From positions 45,002 to 109,001 of the forward strand of contig NZ_VJOL01000002.1 in NCBI RefSeq assembly GCF_007556705.1: DNA of 64,000 nt. Reading direction: 5' to 3'. Source of the DNA: Tepidimonas thermarum. Lineage in GTDB: Bacteria > Pseudomonadota > Gammaproteobacteria > Burkholderiales > Burkholderiaceae_C. The notes under the pieces are model-generated. The model was not told where the DNA came from. It ran no database searches and was given only the letters and a program-made list of their open reading frames with translations. This document shows, piece by piece, positions 39,280-49,062 of this stretch (position 1 is the first letter of the stretch; the number at the start of each line of letters is the position of its first letter). The translations under genes and the position numbers were made by a program.

Positions 39280-40149
39280 TCACAGCGCCTGCAGCGCGGC
39301 GATGCGCTCCTCGATCGGCGGGTGGGTGCTGAAGAGCTTGCCCAAGCTGCCGGTGATGCCCAGCGCCTGCATGCCCTGCGGCAGCGCGCCCGGCTCCAGG
39401 CCACCCAGGCGGGCCAGTGCGTTGATCATGGGCTGCTTGCGGCCCATCAGCATGGCCGCCCCTGCATCGGCGCGAAACTCGCGCTGGCGGCTGAACCACG
39501 CCACGATGATGGCGGCCAGGAAGCCCAGCACCACCTCCATCACGATGCTGGTGATCAGGTACCCGATCCCAGGGCCCGATTGCTCGCTGTCGCCACGGCG
39601 CAGGAAGCTGTCCACCACAAAACCGATCACGCGGCTGAGGAACACGACGAAGGTGTTCATCACACCCTGGATCAGCGTCATGGTCACCATGTCGCCGTTG
39701 GCGATGTGCGCCACCTCGTGGCCGATGACGGCCTCGACCTCCTCGCGCGTCATGTTTTGCAGCAGCCCGGTGGAGACCGCCACCAGCGCCGAGTCACGAA
39801 ACGCCCCCGTGGCAAAGGCGTTGGGCGCGCCCTCGTAAATGCCGACTTCCGGCATGCCGATGCCGGCTTTTTCGGCAAAGCGGCGCACGGTGTTGACGAT
39901 CCAGGCCTCGTCGGCGGTGCGCGGCTCGTTGATGATGACCAGCCCCGTGCTCCATTTGGCCATCGGCTTGCTCAGCAGCAGCGAGATGAAGGCGCCACCA
40001 AAACCGATGACGAGGGAGAAGACCGCCAGCGCCGTCATGTTCAGCCCATTGGCGGTCAGGAAGCGGTCCACGCCCAGGATGCGGGTGGTGATCAACAACA
40101 CCGCCATCACGGCGAGGTTGGTCAGAACCAGCAGCAGTATGCGTTTCAT
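39280..40149 (-). CDS. htpX: Membrane zinc metalloprotease HtpX
   Basis: Heat-shock-linked M48 protease in the inner membrane that degrades misfolded membrane proteins. 289 residues from ATG 40149. Two N-terminal transmembrane helices (about 5-25 and 35-55), the zinc motif in [13 protein letters not shown] (about residue 142), two more helices and the third zinc ligand in [12 protein letters not shown] match the family. The 109 bp upstream contain a promoter with heat-shock-like features. The 190 bp between the FitB remnant and the htpX stop hold nothing I recognise. Confidence 0.97.
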   Translation of the reverse strand: MKRILLLVLTNLAVMAVLLITTRILGVDRFLTANGLNMTALAVFSLVIGFGGAFISLLLSKPMAKWSTGLVIINEPRTADEAWIVNTVRRFAEKAGIGMPEVGIYEGAPNAFATGAFRDSALVAVSTGLLQNMTREEVEAVIGHEVAHIANGDMVTMTLIQGVMNTFVVFLSRVIGFVVDSFLRRGDSEQSGPGIGYLITSIVMEVVLGFLAAIIVAWFSRQREFRADAGAAMLMGRKQPMINALARLGGLEPGALPQGMQALGITGSLGKLFSTHPPIEERIAALQAL

Positions 40150-40188
40150 GAGGACTCCGCGTCGTTTGGTTGTTCAGAACTGGGGTTG

Positions 40189-40217
40189 AAGATAGGGGCG
40201 ACGGGCCGCCAGGTCAA
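40189..40217 (-). promoter_or_regulatory. htpX promoter, sigma-70 with sigma-32-like features
   Basis: On the (-) strand TTGACC (40217-40212) and TATCTT (40194-40189) are 17 bases apart, a good sigma-70 promoter. The same DNA reads CTTGACC, 13 bases, CCCCTATCT, which resembles the heat-shock sigma-32 pattern CTTGAA/CCCCAT. Confidence 0.6.
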
Positions 40218-40258
40218 GCGGTACCACAGCGCCCATCGCAGTCGAGGGCGCTCGCCGC

Positions 40259-41134
40259 TCAGACCGCGTCGGCGTCATCGAGTTCCATCAGCAATGGTTG
40301 ATGATCGGACCATGGCGTCGCACTGTCCAGCCGCACCTGCCGCAGCCGCGGCCGCAGCCCGGATGTGACCAGCATGTAGTCGCACGTCACCGGCGTCGCG
40401 CCTGCCTCGTGCACGCGAAAGGTCGGCGGCTGCGTCCCCGCGCCGTGCAGCAGCGCCCAGCCATCCCAAAAGGCCGGCGCCTCGCCACCGCACGCGCCCA
40501 CCAGCGCGCCATAGGCAGCATCGTCCGGCGTGGCGTTGAAGTCGCCCATCAACACCGCCTCGGCCGCGTGCGGCCGCAGCTGAAACGGCGTATCCGGCGG
40601 CTCGTCGCCAGCCACGGGCGGCGCGGCCGCCACGGCCGCGGCCTCGCGCTGCCACGCCACCAGCGCCTGCGCTTGCGCCAGGCGCTGGTGCGCGCTGTAG
40701 TAGGCCAGGTGCGTCGTGCCCACGCGCAGCGGCCCCCACGGCGCCTGCACGGTGACGCCGGCCAGCACGCGGGGCATCGACGGCACCGCGGGATCGGGCG
40801 GGTACGGCAGCGCCCGGTGCTGCACCTGCAGCAGCGGCAGCCGGGTGGCGATCAGGTTGCCAAAGCGTTGGCGCATGGGGCGGCCAGGGCGCCACTCGTC
40901 CAGGGCGGGGGCATAGACCACCTCGTAACCCGGCAGCAGCGCGCGCACCTGGGCCACCTGGTCGGCCTCGCCCGCCCCGTCCAGACCGGGGTAGTGCTGC
41001 GCCACCTCTTGCAGCCCGATGACGTGCGGCGCCTTGCCCCACTGCAGCGCGTGGCGCAGCACGCGCGCCACGTCCACACGCCCATCCATGCCGCGAAACC
41101 ACTGCACGTTCCAGGTCAGGATGCGCAGCGTCAT
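40259..41134 (-). CDS. Endonuclease/exonuclease/phosphatase-family protein
   Basis: 291 residues from ATG 41134. The N-terminus LRILTWNVQWFRGMDGRVD, the metal-binding Glu in VIGLQEVAQHYPG, VGTTHLAYYS, the LMGDFNATPDD block and the C-terminal SDHQPLLMELD form the complete set of family motifs. Members cleave phosphodiesters in DNA, RNA or small molecules; the substrate here cannot be named. It lies 25 bp downstream of pyrC on the same strand, so the two may be co-transcribed. Confidence 0.9.
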   Translation of the reverse strand: MTLRILTWNVQWFRGMDGRVDVARVLRHALQWGKAPHVIGLQEVAQHYPGLDGAGEADQVAQVRALLPGYEVVYAPALDEWRPGRPMRQRFGNLIATRLPLLQVQHRALPYPPDPAVPSMPRVLAGVTVQAPWGPLRVGTTHLAYYSAHQRLAQAQALVAWQREAAAVAAAPPVAGDEPPDTPFQLRPHAAEAVLMGDFNATPDDAAYGALVGACGGEAPAFWDGWALLHGAGTQPPTFRVHEAGATPVTCDYMLVTSGLRPRLRQVRLDSATPWSDHQPLLMELDDADAV

Positions 41135-41159
41135 CGGTACGCCCCCGGCATGCAGCCGC

Positions 41160-42224
41160 TCAAACGGACGCGCCCGTTGGCGGCTGCACGCGCCAGCGCA
41201 GCGTCTCGCCCCCGCGCAGCGGCTTGAGCTGCGCGTCGCCATACGCATACGCCTGCGGCACCTCCCACGCCTCGCGCCGCAGGGTGATGCGCGCTTGGTT
41301 GCGCGGCAAGCCATAAAAGTCCGGGCCGTGCAGGCTGGCAAACGCTTCCAGCCGCTCCAGCGCACCCGCGGCTTCGAACGCCTCGGCGTAGAGCTCCAGC
41401 GCCGCCGGCGCCGTGTAGCAACCGGCACAGCCCACCGCGTGCTCCTTGAGCGAGGCCGGGTGCGGCGCGCTGTCGGTGCCCAGGAAAAAACGCGGATCGC
41501 CGCTGGTGGCCGCGGCCAACAACGCGCGCCGGTGCACCTCGCGCTTGAGCACGGGCAAACAGTAGTGGTGCGGGCGCAAGCCGCCGGTGAACAACGCGTT
41601 GCGGTTGTAGAGCAGGTGGTGCGCGGTGATGGTGGCGGCCAGGTGGTGCGCGGACGACGCGACGTACTGCGCCGCCTCCTGCGTGGTGATGTGTTCCATC
41701 ACGATGCGCAAGGCCGGGAAGTCGCGCCGCAGCGGCTCGAGCACCCGCTCGATGAACACCGCCTCGCGGTCGAAGATGTCGATCTCCGCGTCCGTCACCT
41801 CGCCGTGCACCAGCAGCAGCAGGCCCTCGCGCTGCATGGCCTCCAGCGTACGGTAGGTTTTGCGGATGTCGGTCACGCCTGCGGCGCTGTTGGTGGTGGC
41901 ACCCGCCGGGTAGAGCTTGACCGCCACCACCCCCGCGGCCCGCGCGCGGGCGATCTCCTCGGGCGGCAAATCGTCGGTCAGGTACAGCGTCATCAGCGGC
42001 TCGAACGCCACCCCCGGCGGGATGGCAGCCCGGATGCGCTCGCGGTAGGCGGCGGCCTGCGCCGCCGTGGTCACCGGCGGCTTGAGGTTGGGCATGACGA
42101 TGGCGCGCGCGAACTGCGCCGCCGTGTGCGGCACCGTGGTGGCCAACGCCACGCCGTCGCGCAGGTGCACGTGCCAGTCGTCGGGGCGGATCAAGGTCAG
42201 GGTATCGGGGGCGCTCATCGCCAT
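41160..42224 (-). CDS. pyrC: Dihydroorotase
   Basis: Zinc amidohydrolase closing carbamoyl-aspartate to dihydroorotate in pyrimidine synthesis. 354 residues from ATG 42224 (a second ATG two codons later is equally possible). The first metal motif is [10 protein letters not shown] (residues near 15-22), the carbamylated lysine lies in [15 protein letters not shown], and [11 protein letters not shown] carries the catalytic Asp. This is the class II, E. coli-type enzyme. It runs divergently from the YeeE gene. Confidence 0.97.
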   Translation of the reverse strand: MAMSAPDTLTLIRPDDWHVHLRDGVALATTVPHTAAQFARAIVMPNLKPPVTTAAQAAAYRERIRAAIPPGVAFEPLMTLYLTDDLPPEEIARARAAGVVAVKLYPAGATTNSAAGVTDIRKTYRTLEAMQREGLLLLVHGEVTDAEIDIFDREAVFIERVLEPLRRDFPALRIVMEHITTQEAAQYVASSAHHLAATITAHHLLYNRNALFTGGLRPHHYCLPVLKREVHRRALLAAATSGDPRFFLGTDSAPHPASLKEHAVGCAGCYTAPAALELYAEAFEAAGALERLEAFASLHGPDFYGLPRNQARITLRREAWEVPQAYAYGDAQLKPLRGGETLRWRVQPPTGASV

Positions 42225-42278
42225 CGATTGTCGCAGACCGTGGGGCACATGACATCCGGCATAGCGGGCTGCACCTGC

Positions 42279-42307
42279 TTGCGCGCAGCGGGCGCCTTCC
42301 CTATACT
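42279..42307 (+). promoter_or_regulatory. Sigma-70 promoter of the sulfur locus
   Basis: TTGCGC (42279-42284) and TATACT (42302-42307) are exactly 17 bases apart. Transcription would start near 42314, which rules out the upstream in-frame ATG at 42308 and supports ATG 42350 for the YeeE gene. Confidence 0.65.
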
Positions 42308-42349
42308 GTGCCGGGTACCGTTGACGTTTTCGTATCCCTTGATGCACCG

Positions 42350-42856
42350 ATGAACACGACCCCGAAACCGTTTTGGAATCCCTGGCTGGCCGGGGTTGCG
42401 CTGGGCGTGACCCTGCTGCTGACGTTTGTGCTCACCGGCCACGGGCTGGGCGCCACGGGTTTTACCACGCGCTTGAGCGCGTGGCTGGGCCTGCAGGCCG
42501 CGCCCGATGCCATCACGGCCAACGCTTACCTGGGCGCCATGGCACGGCCGGACATCCTCGACGGCTGGATCACGTGGCAGGTGATCGGCGTCTTCGCGGG
42601 TGCGCTGCTGGCGGCTTTTCTGGCCGGCCGGCTGCGTGTGCAGCTCGACGGCGCCGCGCGCGTGGGCGCGGGCAAACGCATCGCCACGGCGCTGGTGGGC
42701 GGCATGCTGGCCGGGTTTGGCGCGCGCGTGGCGGCCGGCTGCACCAGCGGGCTGGGCCTGTCGGGGGCGGCCACGCTGTCGATCGCGGCGTTCGTCTTCC
42801 TCGGCGCATTCTTCGTCACCGGGCTGATCGTCAGCCGGCTCGTCAAGGGGGTGTGA
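42350..42856 (+). CDS. YeeE/YedE-type transporter, N-terminal half
   Basis: 168 residues from ATG 42350, with four to five hydrophobic helices. The Cys motif [20 protein letters not shown] (Cys near residue 131) is the hallmark of the YeeE/YedE (thiosulfate/selenium-type) permeases. The family fold is a duplicated half; here each half is a separate gene, this one and the next four bases downstream. Together they probably form one inner-membrane channel for thiosulfate or a related sulfur compound. Substrate is inferred from the family and from the rhodanese downstream. Confidence 0.9.
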   Translation: MNTTPKPFWNPWLAGVALGVTLLLTFVLTGHGLGATGFTTRLSAWLGLQAAPDAITANAYLGAMARPDILDGWITWQVIGVFAGALLAAFLAGRLRVQLDGAARVGAGKRIATALVGGMLAGFGARVAAGCTSGLGLSGAATLSIAAFVFLGAFFVTGLIVSRLVKGV

Positions 42857-42860
42857 CACC

Positions 42861-43523
42861 ATGTTCCCGATGCAAGAAACCGTTTGGTCCGCGCTGCTGG
42901 TGGGCGTGGCGTTTGGCTTCATCCTCGAAAACGCCGGCTTTGGCAGCCCGTGCAAACTGACCGGCCAGTTCACGCTGCGCGACTGGTCGGTGCTCAAAGT
43001 GATGTTCACCGCCATCGTCGTGGCCGCCGCCGGGCTGCAACTGCTGGGCATGGCGGGCGTGCTCGACGTCGATGCGGTGTTCGTGCCCACCTCGCTGGTG
43101 GTGGCGTCGGCCGTGGGTGGCGTGCTGGTGGGCGCGGGCTTTGCCGTCGGGGGCTACTGCCCCGGCACCTCGGTGGTCGGCGTGGCCTCGGGCCGGCTCG
43201 ACGCGCTGGTGTTCCTCGTCGGCCTCATCGTCGGCACCTTTGCCTTTGCGGGCCTGTATGGGCCGGCCATCGAGGCCCTCATGGCCATGGCCGAGGTCGA
43301 ATCCGGCGACACGCTGCACGACGCCTGGGGCATCTCGCCCTGGTGGATCATCGCCGCCATGGGCGCAGCGCTGGTGGGCGTGTACCACCTGGGCCGCTGG
43401 TTCGAACAACGGCACGGCGGCCCCGTCGATGCCTGCGAAGCGGTGCTGGGCACGCCGACGTGCGACGGCTCGGCGGCCACCCGCCCCGGCGCGATGGCCC
43501 ACCCCACCGGCAACGCCCAATGA
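42861..43523 (+). CDS. YeeE/YedE-type transporter, C-terminal half
   Basis: 220 residues from ATG 42861, about five helices. It has the two conserved Cys motifs: GFGSPCKLTGQFTLRDW (Cys near residue 31) and AVGGYCPGTSVVGVASGR (Cys near 99). Cys residues in these places relay thiosulfate through YeeE. After the last helix a ~45-residue hydrophilic tail contains two further cysteines (DACEAVLG and TPTCDG). Starts four bases after the first half ends. Confidence 0.9.
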   Translation: MFPMQETVWSALLVGVAFGFILENAGFGSPCKLTGQFTLRDWSVLKVMFTAIVVAAAGLQLLGMAGVLDVDAVFVPTSLVVASAVGGVLVGAGFAVGGYCPGTSVVGVASGRLDALVFLVGLIVGTFAFAGLYGPAIEALMAMAEVESGDTLHDAWGISPWWIIAAMGAALVGVYHLGRWFEQRHGGPVDACEAVLGTPTCDGSAATRPGAMAHPTGNAQ

Positions 43524-43603
43524 CCACGGCGCTCGGTGTTTGCCATACCCAGCGTTCGCGATTTCTGCGTTAGCCTCTTACCCCTTCACCTCACACTCAC
43601 ACC

Positions 43604-43852
43604 ATGAAACGTACCCGTACCCCCCTGTCCCAAACCCTGACCGCCCTGCTGGTGGCCAGCAGCCTGGTGGCGCCAGCCGCCATGGCGCAGCAAGCGCCCA
43701 AGGCGGACGGCAAACCCGCCGCCAGCAGCGCCGGCAACCCCTGCGCGCCCGGTAACCCGTGCGCGCCAGGCCCCAACCAAAAGAAAAAGAAAAAGCGCGC
43801 GGAGGGCGACAACCCCTGCGCTCCGGCCAACCCTGGCGCGCCCAAGCGCTGA
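43604..43852 (+). CDS. Small exported protein with NPCAP repeats
   Basis: 82 residues from ATG 43604. A signal peptide (MKRTRTPLSQTLTALLVASS, cut after AMA) precedes a mature part of about 52 residues that is almost only Ala, Gly, Pro, Asn and Lys. It holds three NPCAP units (two together as NPCAPGNPCAPG, one further on) and a decayed NPGAP, plus a Lys tract. Three regularly spaced cysteines in the periplasm next to sulfur-handling proteins suggest a sulfur-carrying, metal-binding or haem-related role, but I know no characterised family. Same strand as its neighbours. Confidence 0.75.
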   Translation: MKRTRTPLSQTLTALLVASSLVAPAAMAQQAPKADGKPAASSAGNPCAPGNPCAPGPNQKKKKKRAEGDNPCAPANPGAPKR

Positions 43853-43915
43853 TCGAGCGTCCCGCTGCGATCACGGTCGCCACGTCCGAGCGCTCAGCAC
43901 CCCGCGCAACGCCCG

Positions 43916-44581
43916 ATGCGCCTCGCCGCCACCCCCGCGAACGAACCGGCCCACCCCGGCGATCCGGCTGCCTGGGCCGAGGTGGCGCTGCGCGTGCCGT
44001 TGACTTACGCCCAGCGTGGCGTGTCGCTGGCGCAGGCGGCCCTGGCCGGGGCGCGCGACTTTCAGGCATTGCGCCACTACCCGGCGCGTGACGTGGTGGA
44101 TGCCGCACACGGCACACGCTTTTACTACCACGCGCACGGCGGCACGCAGCGCTGGGGGGCGGAGGCCCCGCCTGAGCACGGCCACTTCCATCTGTTTTGG
44201 GATGGCAGCGCGCCGGGCACGCATGTGCACCTGGCCGCGCTGGCGCTCGACGCACGCGGCCAACCGTTGCGTTGGTTCACCACCAACCGCTGGGTCACGG
44301 CCGGGCGCTGGGCAGCGGCCGACGAGCTTATCGCCCGCCTGCCCCGCTTTCGCATCGCGGCCCGCGGTGGGCGGCTGGCCCCGCTGGCGCGCTGGCTGAC
44401 CGCGATGGTGCAACTCTTCGCCGACGAGATCGCCGCGCTGCTGCGCGCCCGCGATGCGGCGCTTGCGCCCCACCTGCGCCACCGGCCCGCCGAAGACGTG
44501 CTGGAAGACCGCTCACTGGAGGTGCTCAGCGCCGCCGACGCGGCGCTGGCCCCACACCTGCAACGGCTGGGCTTGGCTTGA
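43916..44581 (+). CDS. Hypothetical protein, His/aromatic-rich
   Basis: 221 residues from ATG 43916. No signal peptide or membrane segment is visible. Notable parts are LRHYPARDVVDAAHGTRFYY, PEHGHFHLFWDG and LRWFTTNRWVTAGRW, suggesting a folded soluble domain with several His residues. It may belong to an uncharacterised DUF (DUF6969-like is my recollection, not checked). It lies between the NPCAP protein and the rhodanese on the same strand, so a link to sulfur handling is possible. Confidence 0.72.
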   Translation: MRLAATPANEPAHPGDPAAWAEVALRVPLTYAQRGVSLAQAALAGARDFQALRHYPARDVVDAAHGTRFYYHAHGGTQRWGAEAPPEHGHFHLFWDGSAPGTHVHLAALALDARGQPLRWFTTNRWVTAGRWAAADELIARLPRFRIAARGGRLAPLARWLTAMVQLFADEIAALLRARDAALAPHLRHRPAEDVLEDRSLEVLSAADAALAPHLQRLGLA

Positions 44582-44610
44582 CGGATTTTTTGCCCCAAGG
44601 AGAGACAACC

Positions 44611-45600
44611 ATGAAAACCTTCAAACGCATCGCCGTAGCGCTGGGCGCGGCCGCGCTGGCCGCCAGCGCCTGGGCCCAGAGCGTGCTGCCCGGTCCGGTG
44701 GTCAGCACGCAGTGGCTGGCCGACAACCTGGATAAGGTCCAGGTCATCGAGGTCCGCAACGACGCCAAGAGCTTCACGCGCGAGCCGGAGTTCGAGACCA
44801 CCAAGGATGGCAAGAAGGTGCTGGACGAGTTTGGCGGCCACATCCCCGGCTCGCGCCTGTTCCTGGCCAAAGACTTGCGCACCCAGCGCGAGATCGCTGG
44901 CAACAAGGTCAGCTACATGCTGCCCGACCGCGCCACCTTCGAGAAGGTCATGCAAACGGTGGGGGTGCTGGCCGACAAGCCGATCGTGCTCGTGCCGGAG
45001 GGGCAAAAAATCTCCGACTTCAACGACGCGGCACGGCTGCACATCCTGCTCAAGTCCTACGCCGACACGCCGGTGGCGATGCTGGACGGCGGTATGGTGG
45101 CGTGGTTGCTGGAAGGTCGCCCGTGGAGCAAGGATGCCCCGGCGCCGCTGACCACCACCTGGAAGGCCACTGCCGACCGCTTCGCCAACCTGGTGGCCGA
45201 CTCCCCGGACGTGGCCGCGGCGATGGAGAAAAAGGACGTGCAGCTGGTCGATACCCGCGCCACGGCGATGTACCTGGGCGTCTTCAAGCGCGACTACGTC
45301 TACGCCTACGGCCACATCCCCGGCGCGCGCAACGTACCGCTGGAGACGCTGTTCGTCACCCGCGGCGGCGCGATCCGGCTGCTCAAGCCCGAGACCTACC
45401 GCGCTGTGTTCCAGTCGCTTGGCGTCGATCCATCCAAGCCGCTCATCACCTATTGCAACAGCGGCAACGACTCCTCGCTGCCGTGGTTCATCGCCGCGGA
45501 GCTGTTGGGCAACGCCCAGGCGCGCAACTTCGACGGCTCGCTGCACCAGTGGACGCTGGAGAAGCGGGCGATGAACGCGCCGGTGCCGCCGGCGATGTGA
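44611..45600 (+). CDS. Exported thiosulfate sulfurtransferase (rhodanese)
   Basis: 329 residues from ATG 44611, with AAGGAGA eight bases upstream. A signal peptide (about 22 residues, ending AWA-QSV) sends it to the periplasm. Two rhodanese domains follow: the first (about 30-180) has VLVPEGQKI where the catalytic loop should be and no Cys, the second has the active Cys in ITYCNSGNDSSLPWF (near residue 281). It transfers sulfane sulfur from thiosulfate or related donors, probably linked to the YeeE-type import genes upstream. An efficient terminator follows. Confidence 0.92.
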   Translation: MKTFKRIAVALGAAALAASAWAQSVLPGPVVSTQWLADNLDKVQVIEVRNDAKSFTREPEFETTKDGKKVLDEFGGHIPGSRLFLAKDLRTQREIAGNKVSYMLPDRATFEKVMQTVGVLADKPIVLVPEGQKISDFNDAARLHILLKSYADTPVAMLDGGMVAWLLEGRPWSKDAPAPLTTTWKATADRFANLVADSPDVAAAMEKKDVQLVDTRATAMYLGVFKRDYVYAYGHIPGARNVPLETLFVTRGGAIRLLKPETYRAVFQSLGVDPSKPLITYCNSGNDSSLPWFIAAELLGNAQARNFDGSLHQWTLEKRAMNAPVPPAM

Positions 45601-45644
45601 GGAGCCTTCGGGCGGTGCCACACGCTGCCTGAGCGCCGACGTGA

Positions 45645-45674
45645 AAAGGGCTCCCCGCGCGGAGCCCTTTTTTT
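45645..45674. terminator. Bidirectional intrinsic terminator
   Basis: AAAGGGCTCC (45645-45654) and GGAGCCCTTT (45661-45670) form a 10-bp stem with a 6-nt loop, followed by TTTT on the + strand and preceded by A on the other, so it can stop the rhodanese transcript and the gltL transcript. Confidence 0.88.
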
Positions 45675-45714
45675 GCATGGGCGGGACACCCCGCCCGTGC
45701 GGCCATCGCAGCTT

Positions 45715-46464
<750 letters not shown>

Positions 46465-46532
46465 GACGACTCCTTGGCATTCAGATCGGGGCCGCGCCGG
46501 CCGGGCTGTCGCCCTCGTACGCGCCCCGGGGT

Positions 46533-47204
46533 TCAACGGATGATGGCAATGCGGGCATGCAGGCGCTTGACCAGCGCCGACAGGCCATAGCAGATGACGA
46601 AATACACCACGGCCGCCGCCAGGTAGGCCTCGATCGGGCGCCCGTAGTTTTTGCCGGCGATCTCAAAGCCCTTGAGCATGTCGTAGGCGCCGATCGCGTA
46701 CACCAGCGAGGTGTCCTGAAACAGGATGATGGTCTGCGTCAGAAACACCGGCAGCATGTTGCGAAACGCCTGCGGCAGGATCACGTAGCGCATGTTCTGG
46801 CCGTAGGTCAGCCCCAGCGCATGGCCGGCCATGACCTGCCCGCGCGGGATGGACTGGATGCCGGCGCGCACGATTTCGCTGAAATACGCCGCCTCGAAGG
46901 CGATGAAGGTGATGACCGCCGACAGCTCCGCGCCGATCGGCCGCCCGATGACAAAGGGCACCAGCAGAAAAAACCACAGGATCACCATCACCAGCGGGAT
47001 GCTGCGCATGCCGTTGACGTAGATGGTGGCGGGCAGCTCCAGCCACCGGCGGCCGGACAGCCGCATGAGCGCCAGCACCGTGCCCAGGGCCACGCCGCCC
47101 AACGTGGCCACCACGGTGAGCATGACGCTGAACTGCAGCCCCTTGAGCACGAAGCTGCTGAAGACATCCCAGCGGTAGAAGGACCAGTCGAGGTTGTCCA
47201 GCAT
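46533..47204 (-). CDS. gltK: Glutamate/aspartate-type ABC transporter permease
   Basis: 223 residues from ATG 47204. Five hydrophobic segments and the EAA-type loop [20 protein letters not shown] (about residue 120) mark an amino acid permease of the His/Glu/Gln type. It starts one base after the gltJ stop, so the two permeases are probably translated together as a heterodimer. Confidence 0.93.
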   Translation of the reverse strand: MLDNLDWSFYRWDVFSSFVLKGLQFSVMLTVVATLGGVALGTVLALMRLSGRRWLELPATIYVNGMRSIPLVMVILWFFLLVPFVIGRPIGAELSAVITFIAFEAAYFSEIVRAGIQSIPRGQVMAGHALGLTYGQNMRYVILPQAFRNMLPVFLTQTIILFQDTSLVYAIGAYDMLKGFEIAGKNYGRPIEAYLAAAVVYFVICYGLSALVKRLHARIAIIR

Positions 47205-47205
47205 C

Positions 47206-47961
47206 TCAGTGCCCCCCCGCACCGCCCGCGGCGATCAGACCCGGCACGCGCACGCGCCGTTCGATGAAGGCCATGAGCCGGTTGATGGCAAACGCCGACA
47301 CGATGTAGAGAGCCGTGACGGCCAGGTAGATCTCGATGCCGCGCGCGGTCTCCTCCTGCGCCTGCATGGCAAACATCGTCAGCTCGGCCACCGAGACCGC
47401 AAACGCCACCGACGAGTTTTTGAAGATGTTCATGGTCTCGCTGGTCAGCGGCGGGATGATGATGCGAAAGGCCATCGGCAGCAGCACGTAGCGGTAGGCC
47501 TGCCCCGTGGTCAGGCCCAGCGCCAGCGCGGCGTAGCGCTGCCCGCGCGGCAGCGCCTGGATGCCCGAGCGCACCTGCTCGGCGATGCGCGCCGAAGTGA
47601 ACAGTCCCAGCGCGATGACCACCAGCACAAAACTCGGCACCCCTTTGAGCGCCGGCACCAGCGCCGGGATCACGTGGTACCACAGAAAGATCTGCACCAG
47701 CAGCGGGATGTTGCGAAACAGCTCCACCCAGCCATTGCCCAGCCGCACGATCCACGGGCTGTTGGGCAGCGTGCGCAGCGTGCCGATCACACTGCCCACC
47801 ACCAGCGCCAGCAGCAGCGCCAGCACCGACACCGACACCGTCCAGCCCCAGGCCGACAGCATCCACTCCAGGTACGTCATATCGCCGCCCTGCCCAAAGC
47901 AGCGCGGCTGAATTTCACGGGTGATGGTGTCCTCGCAGAACACCTGCCAATCCCATTGCAT
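47206..47961 (-). CDS. gltJ: Glutamate/aspartate-type ABC transporter permease
   Basis: 251 residues from ATG 47961. After an N-terminal extracytoplasmic stretch with two cysteines (VFCEDTITREIQPRCFG), typical of GltJ, come five hydrophobic helices with the loop IAEQVRSGIQALPRGQRYAA. The binding-protein gene lies 78 bp upstream, separated by a hairpin that probably reduces read-through. Confidence 0.93.
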   Translation of the reverse strand: MQWDWQVFCEDTITREIQPRCFGQGGDMTYLEWMLSAWGWTVSVSVLALLLALVVGSVIGTLRTLPNSPWIVRLGNGWVELFRNIPLLVQIFLWYHVIPALVPALKGVPSFVLVVIALGLFTSARIAEQVRSGIQALPRGQRYAALALGLTTGQAYRYVLLPMAFRIIIPPLTSETMNIFKNSSVAFAVSVAELTMFAMQAQEETARGIEIYLAVTALYIVSAFAINRLMAFIERRVRVPGLIAAGGAGGH

Positions 47962-47977
47962 GCGATGCGCTCCCGTT

Positions 47978-48017
47978 CCAAAACAAAAGACCCCGAGGCG
48001 CCGTCAGCGCCCGGGGT
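47978..48017 (-). terminator. Attenuator-like terminator between gltI and gltJ
   Basis: On the (-) strand ACCCCGGGCGC and GGCGCCTCGGGGT form a stem with a short loop followed by CTTTTGTTTT. It lies between the abundant binding protein and the permease genes, where partial termination is common in ABC operons. Confidence 0.75.
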
Positions 48018-48039
48018 TCGGCGATGCCGCGCAGACCGG

Positions 48040-48942
48040 TTACTTGGCGGCGTAGGCCTCCATCGGCCGGTCGTTGGGGTTGGCGATGGCGGCCTTGAGG
48101 GTCTCGCTCATCGGCATGTTCATGCGCACGCCATTGGGCGGGGTCGGCTGCATGAACCATTTGTCGTAGATCTTGGCGATGTCGCCCGACTTCATCATGG
48201 CGATGATCGAGTCGTCCACCGCCTTCTTGAACGCCGGGTCGTCCTTGCGCATCATGATGGCGATCGGCTCGACGCTGAGCACTTCGCCAACGATCTTGAA
48301 GTCCGCCGGGTTCTTGGAACGTGCGATCAGCCCGGCCAGCAGCGAGCCGTCCATCACGAACGCATCGGCACGGCCCGATTCGAGCAGCAGGAAGCTGTCC
48401 GCGTGGTCCTTGCCATAGACCTCTTTGAAATCGACCCCAGCGGCGCGCTCGTGTTTGCGCAGGGTCTGCACCGAGGTGGTGCCGGTGGTGGTGGCAACGT
48501 TCTTGCCCGCCAGATCCTTGATCGACTGGATGCCGGAGTTGGCCTTGACCGCGATGCGCACCTCTTCGACGAAGGTGGTGACGGCAAACGCCACGTCACG
48601 CTGGCGCGCGGTGTTGTTGGTGGTGGAGCCGCACTCGATGTCCACGGTGCCGTTTTGCACCAGCGGGATGCGGTTTTGCGACGTCACCGGCTGGTACTTG
48701 ATGTCGAGCTTGGCCAGGCCGAGCTGCTTTTGGATGTCGGCGAGCACGCGCTGGCAGATTTCGACGTGGTAGCCGGTGTAGCGGCCATCACCGAGCGTGT
48801 ACGACAGCACGCCCGAGGACTCGCGCACGCCCATCGTGACCGCGCCGGACGATTTGATTTTGGCCAGGGTGTCGTTGGCTTGGGCGTGGGCCGACAGCGC
48901 GGCGGCGGCCGTCAGCGCAAGCGCCAGCAGGGGCTTTTTCAT
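48040..48942 (-). CDS. gltI: Glutamate/aspartate-type periplasmic binding protein
   Basis: 300 residues from ATG 48942. Signal peptide MKKPLLALALTAAAALSAHA, then a family-3 solute-binding protein with GVRESSGVLSYTLGDGRYTG, IECGSTTNNTARQRDVAFA and GTTSVQTLRKHERA, close to the E. coli GltI pattern. It captures glutamate/aspartate and hands it to GltJK. A LysR regulator gene is encoded upstream on the same strand. Confidence 0.94.
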   Translation of the reverse strand: MKKPLLALALTAAAALSAHAQANDTLAKIKSSGAVTMGVRESSGVLSYTLGDGRYTGYHVEICQRVLADIQKQLGLAKLDIKYQPVTSQNRIPLVQNGTVDIECGSTTNNTARQRDVAFAVTTFVEEVRIAVKANSGIQSIKDLAGKNVATTTGTTSVQTLRKHERAAGVDFKEVYGKDHADSFLLLESGRADAFVMDGSLLAGLIARSKNPADFKIVGEVLSVEPIAIMMRKDDPAFKKAVDDSIIAMMKSGDIAKIYDKWFMQPTPPNGVRMNMPMSETLKAAIANPNDRPMEAYAAK

Positions 48943-48978
48943 GCAGCAATCCTTTCCAGGAAGGTTAACGTGACGCGA

Positions 48979-49009
48979 ATCTTACTAGCAACCCGCATGC
49001 CCAGGGCAA
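48979..49009 (-). promoter_or_regulatory. Candidate gltI promoter
   Basis: On the (-) strand TTGCCC (49009-49004) is followed by TAGTAAGAT, which offers a -10 as TAGTAA (16-base spacing) or TAAGAT (19). It lies in the 120-bp gap between the LysR gene and gltI. Confidence 0.4.
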
Positions 49010-49062
49010 GGATAAACCCGCGCCCGGCCTGGGGGCGCACCCACGTCACCCCGGTGGCACCG

